Part shown: positions 39,039 through 48,843 of the stretch, piece by piece | How positions within the stretch are numbered: the first letter of the stretch is position 1 | Layout: each line of letters begins with the position of its first letter | From: Paenibacillus silvae | GTDB taxonomy: Bacteria; Bacillota; Bacilli; Paenibacillales; Paenibacillaceae | DNA: 64,000 nt | Assembly (NCBI RefSeq): GCF_014639235.1 | Contig: NZ_BMFU01000019.1 | Location: forward strand, 1 to 64,000 | Direction: 5' to 3' | Translations under genes and position numbers: made by a program | Notes under the pieces: generated by a model | What the model saw: only the letters and a program-made list of their open reading frames with translations | Database searches by the model: none | Told to the model about the DNA's origin: nothing

Positions 39039-41546
39039 ATGATGGAGAAGTGGAATGTCATTCAAATTCCGGGAATGAAAGCAGGCAAAGGAGGCGCTGC
39101 AGCTCGGGAGGAGCTGTCCGTACGCCTGAAGCACTGGCTGGGTTCCCGCAAGGCTGTCCAGGCGGTAGCTTCGCGCAAATGGGTACTGCTGCTTGCCTTT
39201 ATGGGATTTCTGCTGGGTAAAGCAATGATTCTGAATGAACTATCTCCTTTTGCTATTGCATACTTTGCGGTGATTGCTTTTATGCGCAGGGATTACATCA
39301 TTCCAGTGGGTGCGGCGCTGCTGGCCGGCAGTCTGTTCGCCCCGTTTCCGGTATCACTCATTGTCGCTTCCGAGATGGCAATCTTCTATCTGCTGTTCCG
39401 AGGATTGCAATCTCATGATCGTGCTGAATTATCTTATGCACCAACGATGGTATTTACGACAACTTTTATGGTAAAGCTGTTCGCCGTGGTGATTGGTCCT
39501 TCGTTCAGCTGGTATGCGATGCTGATGCTGACGATGGATTCGGTGCTAAGCTTTGTACTCACCCTTGTGTTCATTCAGGCCATTCCGATTTTTACGTATC
39601 GCAAAAAGAAATTCATCCTAAAGAACGAGGAGATCCTGTGCCTGATCATTCTGCTGGCCTCGGTCATGACCGGAGCGGTGGGCTGGTCCATTCAGTCGCT
39701 TTCGGTGGAGCATATGCTCTCCCGATATCTCATTCTAGTTTTTGCGCTGGTGGGCGGAGCCCCCCTGGGTGCGTCGGTAGGGGTGATAACAGGATTAATT
39801 CTCAGTCTGGCCGATATGTCAGCCGTATATCAGATGAGTCTGCTTGCTTTTGCCGGTATGCTGGCAGGCATGCTTAGAGAGGGAAAACGTGCTGCGGTTG
39901 CACTAGGCATGCTGCTGGGTTCCTCTATTCTATCCATCTATCTGAGTGGTCCGGGTGATGTGATGAATTCATTATGGGAAACGTGTGCGGCAATTGTGTT
40001 GTTTATGCTTACGCCAAAGAGTATGCTTGCTGCCATTTCCAAATATGTACCGGGTACGCAGGATCACACCAAGTCCCAGCATGAATATGCGAAACGCATT
40101 CGGGATATTACAGCGGAGCGAGTGACTCGCTTTTCCCAAGTGTTCCGTCAATTATCCCGCAGCTTCGATCAGATGTCCGGTACAGGGGAACCGGTACACA
40201 AAGAAGGCGGCATGGAACATTTCATGAATGCAGTTGCTGAAGGAACATGTGCCAACTGCTTCAAGCGTGCACAATGCTGGGACGCCAAATTTATTCAAAC
40301 CTACAGCTATATGACAGATGTGATGAGTTCCATTGAAGCGAACCCGGAGATGTCCGGCAAACAAATCCCGGTTGAATGGAACAGGGTATGTGCCAAGCCG
40401 GAGGAAGTGCTTGAAGTGATGCGTGCCCAATATGGCCTGCATCAGCACAACATGCAATGGAAACGCCAGATTATTGATAGTCGTCAATTGGTTGCCGAAC
40501 AATTATCCGGCGTATCCCAGGTGATGGAGGACCTGGCCAAAGAAATTCAACGCGAGAGTGAGGAGATGGTGCAGCAGGAGGAACAGATTCGGGATGCCCT
40601 GGAGTCCCTTGGATTATCCATTCATTCTATTGAAATTATTAATCTGGAAGCAGGCAATGTAGAGATCGAGATTGTACACGCATATACAAGGGGGTTTGAT
40701 GAATGCCGCAAAATGATCGCTCCGCTGATCTCTAACGTGCTGGACGAACATATTGCTGTGCTGCATGAAACGATGACCGACCCACGCCAGGGACTGGCAA
40801 CCGTGACCTTTGGCTCGGCAAAAACGTTCGAGGTCACAACAGGTGTGGCTGCTGCGGCCAAGGGAGGAGATGTGATGTCAGGGGACAGCTTCAGTACGGT
40901 CGAGCTGGGCAATGGCACGTTTGCTGTCGCACTCAGTGACGGAATGGGGAACGGAGAGCGGGCTCGCATGGAGAGCAGTGCTGCACTGAACATTCTGGAG
41001 CAGCTGCTTCAATCAGGTATGGATGAGAAGCTGGCGATCAAATCCGTCAATTCGGTGCTGATGCTGCGTTCTCCGGAAGAGATGTATGCCACAGTCGATA
41101 TGGCACTCATCGATGAGTACACAGCAGAGACAACGTTTATGAAAATTGGCTCTACACCGAGCTTTATCAAACGTGGACAGGAGGTTATACAGGTTTCGGC
41201 CAGCAATCTGCCGATCGGCATTATTAAAGATATAGAGGTGGATCTCGTTACGCTGCAGCTGCAGCCAGGTGATATTTTGATCATGATGACAGATGGAATC
41301 TATGATGCGCCAGGATATGCAGTGAACAAAGAGCTGTGGATGAAACGTCTCATTCAGGAGATTGATACCGATGAGCCACAAGAACTTGCAGATTGTCTGC
41401 TCGAAAGTGTGATTCGGTATCAGAAGCAGGAAATTTTAGATGATATGACCGTTGTAGTTGGAAAAGTTGAGCATTTCCGCCCGGAATGGGCAACCCTGCG
41501 GGTGCCTGGCATCAGCCGTATGGAGCGTCCACGCACTGTGAGTTAA
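39039..41546 (+). CDS. spoIIE: Stage II sporulation serine phosphatase SpoIIE
   Basis: This encodes a protein of about 835 residues. The N-terminal third has roughly ten membrane segments (about residues 45-325). The middle region (330-590) contacts FtsZ, and the C-terminal third is a PP2C phosphatase that dephosphorylates SpoIIAA to release sigma-F in the forespore. Phosphatase marks are VALSDGMGNGERARMES and LIMMTDGIYDAPG, with metal-binding Asp residues. The frame is open from 38997, but that ATG is only about 8 bases after the predicted transcript start; GGGGTG (39025-39030) fits the ATG at 39039. yabS follows. Confidence 0.96.
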   Translation: MMEKWNVIQIPGMKAGKGGAAAREELSVRLKHWLGSRKAVQAVASRKWVLLLAFMGFLLGKAMILNELSPFAIAYFAVIAFMRRDYIIPVGAALLAGSLFAPFPVSLIVASEMAIFYLLFRGLQSHDRAELSYAPTMVFTTTFMVKLFAVVIGPSFSWYAMLMLTMDSVLSFVLTLVFIQAIPIFTYRKKKFILKNEEILCLIILLASVMTGAVGWSIQSLSVEHMLSRYLILVFALVGGAPLGASVGVITGLILSLADMSAVYQMSLLAFAGMLAGMLREGKRAAVALGMLLGSSILSIYLSGPGDVMNSLWETCAAIVLFMLTPKSMLAAISKYVPGTQDHTKSQHEYAKRIRDITAERVTRFSQVFRQLSRSFDQMSGTGEPVHKEGGMEHFMNAVAEGTCANCFKRAQCWDAKFIQTYSYMTDVMSSIEANPEMSGKQIPVEWNRVCAKPEEVLEVMRAQYGLHQHNMQWKRQIIDSRQLVAEQLSGVSQVMEDLAKEIQRESEEMVQQEEQIRDALESLGLSIHSIEIINLEAGNVEIEIVHAYTRGFDECRKMIAPLISNVLDEHIAVLHETMTDPRQGLATVTFGSAKTFEVTTGVAAAAKGGDVMSGDSFSTVELGNGTFAVALSDGMGNGERARMESSAALNILEQLLQSGMDEKLAIKSVNSVLMLRSPEEMYATVDMALIDEYTAETTFMKIGSTPSFIKRGQEVIQVSASNLPIGIIKDIEVDLVTLQLQPGDILIMMTDGIYDAPGYAVNKELWMKRLIQEIDTDEPQELADCLLESVIRYQKQEILDDMTVVVGKVEHFRPEWATLRVPGISRMERPRTVS

Positions 41547-41669
41547 TTAACCTGACATATAGACATGTCCTTAGTAGCTATCTCAATCCAGATCCATCCG
41601 TTTGAACTCTCTTCAATCTGGCAATGCTAGTCATAGAATTGAAGAGTAAGAATGACGGAGGGATATCGG

Positions 41670-42419
41670 ATGAAACAAATTTTGTTGATTACAGACGGTT
41701 GTTCCAATGTGGGTGTAAGTCCGGTACTTGCAGCAGCTGAGGCGCGGGAGGAGGGCATTACCGTTAATGTTGTAGGTGTCATTGACTACGGCACCATTGG
41801 AGAGCTGGGAAGTCGGGAGATTGAGGACATTGCCAGAGCAGGAGGGGGAATCAGTCAGATTGTAGGCACAAGACAATTAGCGCATACGATGCAGATGATG
41901 ACAAGAAAAACGGTGGTTCAAACAATTCAGCAAGCGGTTAATAGAGAGTTAACTCAAATTTTGGGGGAAGGTTCCAAAACGGTCACTGATCTGGAGCCTG
42001 CACAGCGTTCACAGGTTGTAGAAGTGATGGACAATATGACAGAGACTACGGCCCTGCAGGTTTCCCTGCTCATTGATGTCAGCGCAAGCATGAAGCCAAA
42101 GCTGGCAGCGGTAGAGGAAGGCATACGGGATTTGATGTTAAGCTTGCAGGCACGGGTAGGCAAAAGCCGGCTTTCTGTTTTTCATTTTCCAGGCCGCCAC
42201 AGCGGAGAGCATGCGGTTATGGACATCGACTGGACCGATGATCCGGGGCGGGTTCGTTCCTTGTTTGGACGGCTGCAGACCAAGGGAGCGACACCGACAG
42301 GCCCTGCAATTCAGAAGGTGATTGATTTTTACCGATATGGTACACTGGAGGAACAGCAGGAAATAGAAGGGAACTATCGCATTGAAAGAGAAGGGATGCT
42401 CGGTGACAACGTTGTCTGA
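41670..42419 (+). CDS. yabS: VWA-domain protein YabS
   Basis: This encodes a 249-residue cytosolic protein with von Willebrand factor A features. A short ILLITDGCSNVG segment opens the protein, and the MIDAS motif DVSAS appears in SLLIDVSASMKPK (about residue 137). The homologue in B. subtilis lies between spoIIE and the kinase yabT and has no firm function; co-conservation suggests YabS and YabT act together in sporulation. GGAGGG (41657-41662) fits the ATG at 41670 rather than the ATG at 41652. Its end overlaps the start of yabT. Confidence 0.88.
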   Translation: MKQILLITDGCSNVGVSPVLAAAEAREEGITVNVVGVIDYGTIGELGSREIEDIARAGGGISQIVGTRQLAHTMQMMTRKTVVQTIQQAVNRELTQILGEGSKTVTDLEPAQRSQVVEVMDNMTETTALQVSLLIDVSASMKPKLAAVEEGIRDLMLSLQARVGKSRLSVFHFPGRHSGEHAVMDIDWTDDPGRVRSLFGRLQTKGATPTGPAIQKVIDFYRYGTLEEQQEIEGNYRIEREGMLGDNVV

Positions 42420-43350
42420 TGCCTCTTTCCCGCCGGGAACCGTTATTACGGGAAAATGGAATCGAAGCCGATATACAATTCGGAAGCTGCTGGGCAGAGG
42501 TGCTAACGGGGTTGTGTTTCTTGTCCAGCGGGGAGAGAACGGCAAGCACTATGCACTCAAAATGGGATTTGATCCGGTCGATTTGCAGTCTGAGATCAAT
42601 GTGCTCAAATCATTTCAGTTGCAGCGTAATCATGAAGCCCTTCGGCAGAGCGGCATACCATCCTATCTTAAAGATGTGGACGATTATGCCGTTCGAGGCC
42701 GGGATATTCCCTTTTATGTAATGCGTTACGTTCAGGGAGAGGCGCTGCATCATTTTATTCGGCGTCAGGGAACAGACTGGACACTCCTGGTTGGGTTAAG
42801 GCTGTTACAGAAGCTTGGTCAGTTGCATCAAGCCGGCTGGGTGTTTGGCGATCTCAAACCTCAGAATGTACTCGTCTCTGATTATGGACATGTTGAGCTG
42901 ATTGATTATGGCGGCGTTACTTCGATTGGTCGAAGTGTCAAACAGTTCACGGAATGGTACGATCGAGGGTACTGGAATGCAGGCAGCCGAACCGCGGATG
43001 CTTCATATGATGTGTTTGCTTTTGCACTTCTACTGATTCATATTATGGAAGCAGACGCGTTGAAAGCTTTGGCTGCAGATGGACTGCCGCAATTGCGAAA
43101 TGTTAATCAACTCGTGCGGCTGGTTGAACGAAGCGAGCGTTTAGGCCCTTTCCGGCACTGGATTATTCGAGCGCTCCGGGGTCAATTTCAGGATGCAGGT
43201 GTTGCTGCAAAGGCGTGGAAGGAATTGATGGAACGCCCTGCGCCTATGCGCAGACGCTCAAGAAATGGCACACCGCGTTGGCTGAAAAATGCCTTTGCTT
43301 TATCAGTCATTTTACTTATCGGGGTACTCATCTATGCACTGCGCTTCTAG
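42403..43350 (+). CDS. yabT: Hanks-type Ser/Thr kinase YabT
   Basis: This encodes a 315-residue kinase. The Gly-rich loop LLGRGANGVVF, the Lys in YALKMG, GDLKPQNVLV (catalytic Asp) and IDYGG (in place of DFG) are visible. A single C-terminal membrane segment (about 293-313) with short outside tail anchors it. In B. subtilis YabT is DNA-activated and phosphorylates RecA, AbrB and other proteins during spore development; AbrB is also encoded in this window. The GTG at 42403 has AAGGGA close upstream and aligns best with B. subtilis; a TTG at 42382 is a second choice. Either start overlaps yabS. Confidence 0.9.
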   Translation: MTTLSDASFPPGTVITGKWNRSRYTIRKLLGRGANGVVFLVQRGENGKHYALKMGFDPVDLQSEINVLKSFQLQRNHEALRQSGIPSYLKDVDDYAVRGRDIPFYVMRYVQGEALHHFIRRQGTDWTLLVGLRLLQKLGQLHQAGWVFGDLKPQNVLVSDYGHVELIDYGGVTSIGRSVKQFTEWYDRGYWNAGSRTADASYDVFAFALLLIHIMEADALKALAADGLPQLRNVNQLVRLVERSERLGPFRHWIIRALRGQFQDAGVAAKAWKELMERPAPMRRRSRNGTPRWLKNAFALSVILLIGVLIYALRF

Positions 43351-43394
43351 ACGGTAAGGGTGCATATACATAACGCAAGGAATGAGGAAAAGGT

Positions 43395-44834
43395 ATGGAG
43401 GCTTTACGCTGGGACACACTGGTGAATAACGTACTGGATGCAGCGGAAGAGCATCAGTTATGGGTACCCGGGGATCGGATTGTCGTCGCTGTATCGGGCG
43501 GTCCGGACTCGGTGGCTTTTTTGCATATCTTGCACGAGATCAGCAAGCAGCATGTACCGCTTGAACTGATCTGTGCCCATGTACATCATGGCTTTCGCAA
43601 AGAATCAGATGAAGAAGCACATCAGATGATGGAGCTGGCGAGTCAGCTTGGCATTGCATTTGAATGGATCAAAGCAGACATACCTTCCTATATGAAGCAG
43701 ACAGGGCAAGGACCACAGGAGGCAGCCCGTAATCGGCGTTATGCTTTTTTACATGAGGTAGCTGATAAATACGGTGCTGCAAGCATTGCTTTGGCACATC
43801 ATGCCGATGATCAGGCCGAGACGGTTATGCTTCATTTGTTGCGGGGGAGCGGCCTGTCAGGGCTGGCAGGTATGAAATTCAAACGGCGTGAAAAAAATGT
43901 GGAACTTATTCGCCCATGCCTTCGTATAAACAAGACGGACCTTGTAGAAGCTTGTAATACACAGGGTTTTACTTACTTTCATGATGAGAGCAATGATCAA
44001 CGCAAATATCGGCGTAATGCGATTCGTTTGGATGTGCTGCCTTTTTTGGGGCAATATAATGGACAACTCACGCCGTCACTGAATCGACTTGCCGAAATTG
44101 TGGGTGAAGAAGACGATTTCATGGAGCAGAGTGCTCTTGACACATACAGGTGTCTAGTGCAGGTGAACGGTGGAAGGCAGACCTTTGAGGCGCCTTCCTT
44201 CTTGAAGTTACATGTCGCTTTACAACGAAGGTTGATTAAACTAATATTGAATTATCTGCCTTTGGACAGTGATTTTGTCGACTTTACCCGTATTGAAACT
44301 ATTCGGCGCAAGGTTATGGATACCGATGTGACGACCTGGAGCCTGGATATAGGACAGACACTCGTTTGTACGCGGGAGTATGATCTCATTTCTTTTGGCA
44401 TACGGACAGACGTACAGGATCGATCTTACGAGTATCGTCTTGCACAATGGAGCGGAACTTATGAGCTTTCACTCACCGAGATTAACCGATACATTCGGTT
44501 TATGACGATGAGTCCCGAGAACTATCATGTACCGGAATCAGCGGATCAAGCCGCTTTTGATGCGGACAGGCTGATGATGCCGCTGGTTGTACGTTCACGG
44601 TTACCTGGAGATGCCATGAAAGTGCTGGGATTAAACGGAAGCAAGAAGGTGAAAAATATTTTCATCGATGAGAAAATTCCCCCATCTGTCAGACCATGTA
44701 TTCCTGTGGTATGTGATGGAGCAGGCAACATCATCTGGTTACCGGGAGTTCGCCGGTCCGATGTAGCCCCTGTCAGGGAGAGCACTTCTGCAATCCTGTA
44801 CATGACTGTAGGCGATTCAGCGATTCAGGGGTAG
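43395..44834 (+). CDS. tilS: tRNA(Ile)-lysidine synthase
   Basis: This encodes a 479-residue ATP-dependent enzyme that attaches Lys to C34 of the tRNA(Ile) CAU, changing its reading from AUG to AUA. The PP-loop SGGPDSVAFLHIL is near residues 35-47, then HVHHGFRKESDEEA, ARNRRYAFL and LAHHADDQAETVMLHLLRGSGLSGL (split) follow. The C-terminal domain has the LPGDAMKVLGLNGSKKVKNIF segment. It is followed by hprT after about 50 bases, the usual pairing. The ribosome binding site GAGGAAAAGG is close to the ATG. Confidence 0.96.
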   Translation: MEALRWDTLVNNVLDAAEEHQLWVPGDRIVVAVSGGPDSVAFLHILHEISKQHVPLELICAHVHHGFRKESDEEAHQMMELASQLGIAFEWIKADIPSYMKQTGQGPQEAARNRRYAFLHEVADKYGAASIALAHHADDQAETVMLHLLRGSGLSGLAGMKFKRREKNVELIRPCLRINKTDLVEACNTQGFTYFHDESNDQRKYRRNAIRLDVLPFLGQYNGQLTPSLNRLAEIVGEEDDFMEQSALDTYRCLVQVNGGRQTFEAPSFLKLHVALQRRLIKLILNYLPLDSDFVDFTRIETIRRKVMDTDVTTWSLDIGQTLVCTREYDLISFGIRTDVQDRSYEYRLAQWSGTYELSLTEINRYIRFMTMSPENYHVPESADQAAFDADRLMMPLVVRSRLPGDAMKVLGLNGSKKVKNIFIDEKIPPSVRPCIPVVCDGAGNIIWLPGVRRSDVAPVRESTSAILYMTVGDSAIQG

Positions 44835-44886
44835 TGGTTATGGTTCAGGTAAGGCTTTCATAGTATAACTTAGGAGGTTCGCACAG

Positions 44887-45426
44887 TTGCAGAACGACAT
44901 TCAGGAAGTATTGATCAGTGAAGAAGAAATTCAGAGTAAGGTGAAAGAGTTAGGTGCAACACTAAGTGCCGATTATGCTAACCGGAACCCTTTGGTCATT
45001 TGCGTGCTCAAAGGTGCGTTTATATTTATGGCTGATTTGGTTAAGAACATAACGGTACCGGTTGAGATGGATTTTATGGCTGTGTCCAGCTATGGTGCAT
45101 CTACCAAGTCATCCGGTGTTGTCAAAATTATCAAGGATCTGGATGTATCTGTTGAAGGACGTGAAGTTCTGATTGTCGAAGATATTATCGACAGTGGACT
45201 CACACTTAGCTATTTGATTGAACTGCTGGAGAACCGCGGTGCCGAGACGGTGCGTGTGGTTACGCTGTTTGATAAACCATCGGGTCGCAAAGTGGAATTG
45301 GAAGCCCATTACACAGGGTTTGACATTCCAGATGCGTTCATCGTTGGGTATGGTCTAGATTATGCCGAGCAGTATCGGAACCTGCCTTATATCGGGATTC
45401 TGAAACCAGAAATTTATACTAGCTAA
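44887..45426 (+). CDS. hprT: Hypoxanthine phosphoribosyltransferase
   Basis: This encodes a 179-residue purine-salvage enzyme that converts hypoxanthine or guanine plus PRPP to IMP or GMP. The PRPP-binding motif is VLIVEDIIDSGLTLSYL (about residues 95-111), and YGASTKSSGVVKIIKDL and VGYGLDYAEQYRNLPYIG are typical. The TTG start at 44887 has AGGAGGT about 8 bases before it. In Firmicutes HprT is known to be inhibited by (p)ppGpp. A nested hairpin and ftsH follow. Confidence 0.96.
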   Translation: MQNDIQEVLISEEEIQSKVKELGATLSADYANRNPLVICVLKGAFIFMADLVKNITVPVEMDFMAVSSYGASTKSSGVVKIIKDLDVSVEGREVLIVEDIIDSGLTLSYLIELLENRGAETVRVVTLFDKPSGRKVELEAHYTGFDIPDAFIVGYGLDYAEQYRNLPYIGILKPEIYTS

Positions 45427-45443
45427 TATCGTGCTAGGGCCCA

Positions 45444-45488
45444 AGCCCGAAGCTGTATATGGCTTCTATTGAGAAGCCGTGTCGGGCT
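45444..45488 (+). other. Nested hairpin between hprT and ftsH
   Basis: Outer arms AGCCCGA (45444-45450) and TCGGGCT (45482-45488) enclose an inner stem GGCTTCT-ATTG-AGAAGCC (45461-45478). There is no T tract. Confidence 0.55.
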
Positions 45489-45498
45489 ATGTTAAAAT
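45469..45498 (+). promoter_or_regulatory. Possible sigma-A promoter of ftsH
   Basis: TTGAGA (45469-45474), an 18-base spacer and TAAAAT (45493-45498), within 30 bases of the ftsH start. The -35 lies inside the nested hairpin. Confidence 0.4.
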
Positions 45499-45527
45499 AA
45501 TTAAAGTGTCTCGAGAGGAGGTAGGGG

Positions 45528-47570
45528 ATGAATCGGTTCATCCGGAATTCTGCTTTTTATTTGATTCTTTTTTTGGTTGTGGTGGGGATCGTTCAGTTCG
45601 TCAGCAATGGCGGCGAAGCCACCGATAATCCTAGATATGATCAGCTGCGTGCAGCGATCAAAGCCAACAATGTCTCCGAAGTGACGGTTCAGTTTAACGG
45701 TCAGACGTATCTCGTAACTGGTCGATACAAACAAACACCTGACGGAGCCAAATCAGAAAATTTCTCAACGTATATTCCTCCTACGGATGAGGCAATCAAC
45801 GAGCTTGTAGCTGCAAGTGAAACAAACAAATTCGAATATCACCAGGAACCAATGAAAGGTGACAGCATCTGGCTAACACTGCTGACCTCCTTTATTCCTT
45901 TGATCATTATGTTCCTGCTGTTCTTCTTCCTGTTTAATCAGGCACAAGGCGGCGGCGGTAAAGTAATGAACTTTGGCAAAAGCCGTGCTCGACTCTATAA
46001 CGAAGAGAAAAAGCGGGTTACATTTGAAGATGTGGCAGGTGCTGATGAAGAGAAACAGGAGCTTGTCGAAGTCGTAGACTTCCTCAAGGACCCTCGTAAA
46101 TTCGCAGCAGTTGGTGCACGGATTCCAAAGGGCGTATTGCTCGTAGGTCCTCCGGGTACAGGTAAAACATTGCTCGCACGTGCCGTAGCCGGTGAAGCGG
46201 GTGTACCATTCTTCAGTATTTCCGGTTCCGACTTCGTTGAAATGTTTGTCGGTGTCGGTGCATCACGTGTACGTGACTTGTTCGAAAATGCAAAGAAAAA
46301 CGCCCCATGTATTATCTTCATTGACGAGATTGATGCGGTAGGACGTCAACGTGGTGCTGGTCTTGGCGGCGGTCACGATGAACGTGAACAAACCCTCAAC
46401 CAGTTGCTCGTTGAGATGGACGGATTTGGAGCAAACGAAGGTATTATCATCGTTGCTGCTACGAACCGTGCAGATATTCTGGACCCTGCGTTATTGCGTC
46501 CAGGTCGTTTTGACCGTCAGATTACAGTGGATCGTCCTGATGTTAAAGGCCGTGAAGCTGTTCTGAAAGTGCATTCCCGCAACAAACCACTCACGAAAGA
46601 TGTGAGACTGGATATTATTGCGAAGCGTACAACAGGTTTCTCCGGTGCAGACCTGGAGAACTTGCTGAATGAAGCGGCACTGCTTGCAGCCCGTCGTAAC
46701 AGAAGAGATATTTCGATGCGTGAAGTGGATGAAGCGATTGACCGCGTCATTGTAGGTACGGAGAAGAAAAGCCGTGTTATCAGTGACCGTGAGAAACGCA
46801 TTGTCGCTTATCACGAAGCAGGCCATACCATTGTAGGATACTTCCTGGAACATGCTGATATGGTACATAAAGTGACCATCATTCCGCGCGGACGTGCGGG
46901 TGGATATGTAATCATGTTGCCAAAAGAAGATCGTATGCTCGTTACCAAACAAGAGCTGCTGGATAAAGTAACCGGACTCCTTGGGGGCCGCGTTGCGGAG
47001 GAATTGTTTATCGGAGAGATCGGTACCGGTGCATACAGTGACTTCCAGCAAGCGACAGGTATCGTGCGCAGCATGGTTATGGAATACGGTATGAGTGAGA
47101 AACTGGGTCCAATGCAATTCGGAAGTTCACAAGGGCAGGTATTCCTTGGACGGGATATCGGTCACGAACAGAATTACTCGGATTCTATCGCATATGAGAT
47201 CGACCAAGAGATGCAGCGCTTTATTAATGAATGTTATGAGAAGTGTAAAGCTTTGCTGATCAAACATACCAAAGAGATGCATCTGATTGCTGAAACATTG
47301 CTTGAGGTGGAAACACTGGAAATGGATCAGATCAAACAATTGATCGAAACAGGTTCCCTTACACCAAAAGCAGAAGGCGACAACACTGGAGAAGGCACGC
47401 CAAGTGAAGGTGGCGAACCAATCATTGATAACATCGGTGATGTTCGTGTCCGTATTCAAGGCAAAGATGAAACATCTGAGCCGCTGGCTGGAGATATTCC
47501 TAACGAAGCTCCAGACGTAGATAAGGGCAGCAATGATCCGAATGATGGCGGCACCAAGCCAACATCATAA
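45528..47570 (+). CDS. ftsH: ATP-dependent zinc metalloprotease FtsH
   Basis: This encodes a 680-residue membrane AAA+ protease that degrades damaged membrane proteins and regulators as a hexamer. Two membrane segments (about 8-25 and 112-135) frame a small extracellular domain. Walker A GPPGTGKT is near residue 207, Walker B is IIFIDEIDAVGRQRG, the second region of homology contains NRADILDPALLRPGRFDR, and the zinc site is HEAGH (about 427-431). The last 60 residues are an acidic, Gly/Glu/Asp/Pro-rich tail, longer than usual. GAGGAGG precedes the ATG by about 7 bases. Terminator follows. Confidence 0.97.
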   Translation: MNRFIRNSAFYLILFLVVVGIVQFVSNGGEATDNPRYDQLRAAIKANNVSEVTVQFNGQTYLVTGRYKQTPDGAKSENFSTYIPPTDEAINELVAASETNKFEYHQEPMKGDSIWLTLLTSFIPLIIMFLLFFFLFNQAQGGGGKVMNFGKSRARLYNEEKKRVTFEDVAGADEEKQELVEVVDFLKDPRKFAAVGARIPKGVLLVGPPGTGKTLLARAVAGEAGVPFFSISGSDFVEMFVGVGASRVRDLFENAKKNAPCIIFIDEIDAVGRQRGAGLGGGHDEREQTLNQLLVEMDGFGANEGIIIVAATNRADILDPALLRPGRFDRQITVDRPDVKGREAVLKVHSRNKPLTKDVRLDIIAKRTTGFSGADLENLLNEAALLAARRNRRDISMREVDEAIDRVIVGTEKKSRVISDREKRIVAYHEAGHTIVGYFLEHADMVHKVTIIPRGRAGGYVIMLPKEDRMLVTKQELLDKVTGLLGGRVAEELFIGEIGTGAYSDFQQATGIVRSMVMEYGMSEKLGPMQFGSSQGQVFLGRDIGHEQNYSDSIAYEIDQEMQRFINECYEKCKALLIKHTKEMHLIAETLLEVETLEMDQIKQLIETGSLTPKAEGDNTGEGTPSEGGEPIIDNIGDVRVRIQGKDETSEPLAGDIPNEAPDVDKGSNDPNDGGTKPTS

Positions 47571-47603
47571 CATGTCATATAACCGGCAATTAGCCGGAAT
47601 AAG

Positions 47604-47634
47604 AAAGAGAGCCCTCGCGGCTCTCTTTTTTTTT
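47604..47634 (+). terminator. Terminator after ftsH
   Basis: The stem AAGAGAGCC-CTCGC-GGCTCTCTT is followed by about ten T residues. Confidence 0.93.
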
Positions 47635-47737
47635 GTAACAATTATTCCTTTGAAGGAGAAACGGATAATCGAGAGCTAGATGGCGAACCGGATAGAATGA
47701 GTGGGATATGAGGGGATATCCTGCCTTTTTTCATTTA

Positions 47738-47766
47738 TTGACAGAGTCGTGAACGTTGTGTACATT
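47738..47766 (+). promoter_or_regulatory. Sigma-A promoter of the nadABC operon
   Basis: A perfect TTGACA (47738-47743), a 17-base spacer and TACATT (47761-47766), about 100 bases before the nadA start. Confidence 0.75.
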
Positions 47767-47869
47767 AGTTGTTAAACCGCTTGTGATTCGTTTCTCAAGC
47801 GAACATAACGACTTAGGTTAGCCCTATGAAACAGCGCTTGGCGCTGTCCCGATAAGGAGAGGATCACAG

Positions 47870-48808
47870 GTGGAAGCTCTGGCTTTAGAGCGCAAGGCTG
47901 AGATGAATCGTGAGCTGCGTGAGCGGCTGATGGAACTCAAAAAGGAACGTAATGCCATTATTCTGGCTCACTACTATCAACGTGACGAAGTACAGGAAGT
48001 CGCGGATTTCCGTGGAGACTCATTCCTTCTGGCACAGAAGGCTGCACAGACGGATGCAGATGTGATTGTGTTCTGTGGTGTTCATTTTATGGGTGAAAGC
48101 GCTAAAATTCTGGCTCCAAACAAAACGGTTCTGATTCCAGATGAACGTGCCGGTTGTCCGATGGCTGATATGGTGAACGTAGACGGATTGCGTAAGCTGA
48201 AGGCACAGCATCCGAATGCGAAAGTAGTCACATACATTAACTCCTCGGCTGAGATCAAGGCAGAAACGGATATTTGCTGTACATCAGCGAATGCAGTTCG
48301 GGTTATCCAGTCCGTAGATTCTGATGAAATTATTTGGGTACCTGATAAAAATCTTGGACATTATGTGCAGCAGCACACAGACAAAAAGATGATCATCTGG
48401 GAAGGCTACTGCAATACACATGATATGTTGACGGTCAAAGACGTGGTGGAGATGAAAGCCAAATACCCTGATGCCGAATTCGTGGTGCACCCGGAATGTC
48501 GTCCTGAAGTTGTGGCGATGGGAGATTTTGTAGGCAGCACAACAGCTATTCTTGAATATTGCAAAAAGTCATCAACAAAGGAATTTATCGTAGGTACTGA
48601 AGATGGAACGGGGTATCAGCTTCGTCTCGACAGTCCGGATAAACAGTTCCACTTCGCGACGAAGTTCCTTGTATGTCCGAATATGAAGGTCAACAATCTG
48701 AAGAAGCTGGTTAAATGTCTGGAAACGATGAAACCACAGATCTATGTTCCACCGGCTGTTGCTGATAAAGCCAGAGAATCACTAGAGCGTATGTTACTGG
48801 TGAAGTAA
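47870..48808 (+). CDS. nadA: Quinolinate synthase
   Basis: This encodes a 312-residue [4Fe-4S] enzyme that condenses iminoaspartate with dihydroxyacetone phosphate to quinolinate, in NAD synthesis. The three conserved cluster Cys are seen in ERAGCPMAD (about 104), in HPECRPEV (about 205) and in FLVCPNMKVN (about 275). The start is GTG at 47870 with AAGGAGAGG upstream. nadB and nadC follow with small gaps, making a complete de novo route from Asp to nicotinate mononucleotide. In B. subtilis the nad genes are elsewhere, in the order nadB-nadC-nadA; the NadR/YrxA-type control there cannot be judged here. Confidence 0.96.
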   Translation: MEALALERKAEMNRELRERLMELKKERNAIILAHYYQRDEVQEVADFRGDSFLLAQKAAQTDADVIVFCGVHFMGESAKILAPNKTVLIPDERAGCPMADMVNVDGLRKLKAQHPNAKVVTYINSSAEIKAETDICCTSANAVRVIQSVDSDEIIWVPDKNLGHYVQQHTDKKMIIWEGYCNTHDMLTVKDVVEMKAKYPDAEFVVHPECRPEVVAMGDFVGSTTAILEYCKKSSTKEFIVGTEDGTGYQLRLDSPDKQFHFATKFLVCPNMKVNNLKKLVKCLETMKPQIYVPPAVADKARESLERMLLVK

Positions 48809-48843
48809 CATGCGTTACTCTTGCTCCGAGACAGGTGAATGAG

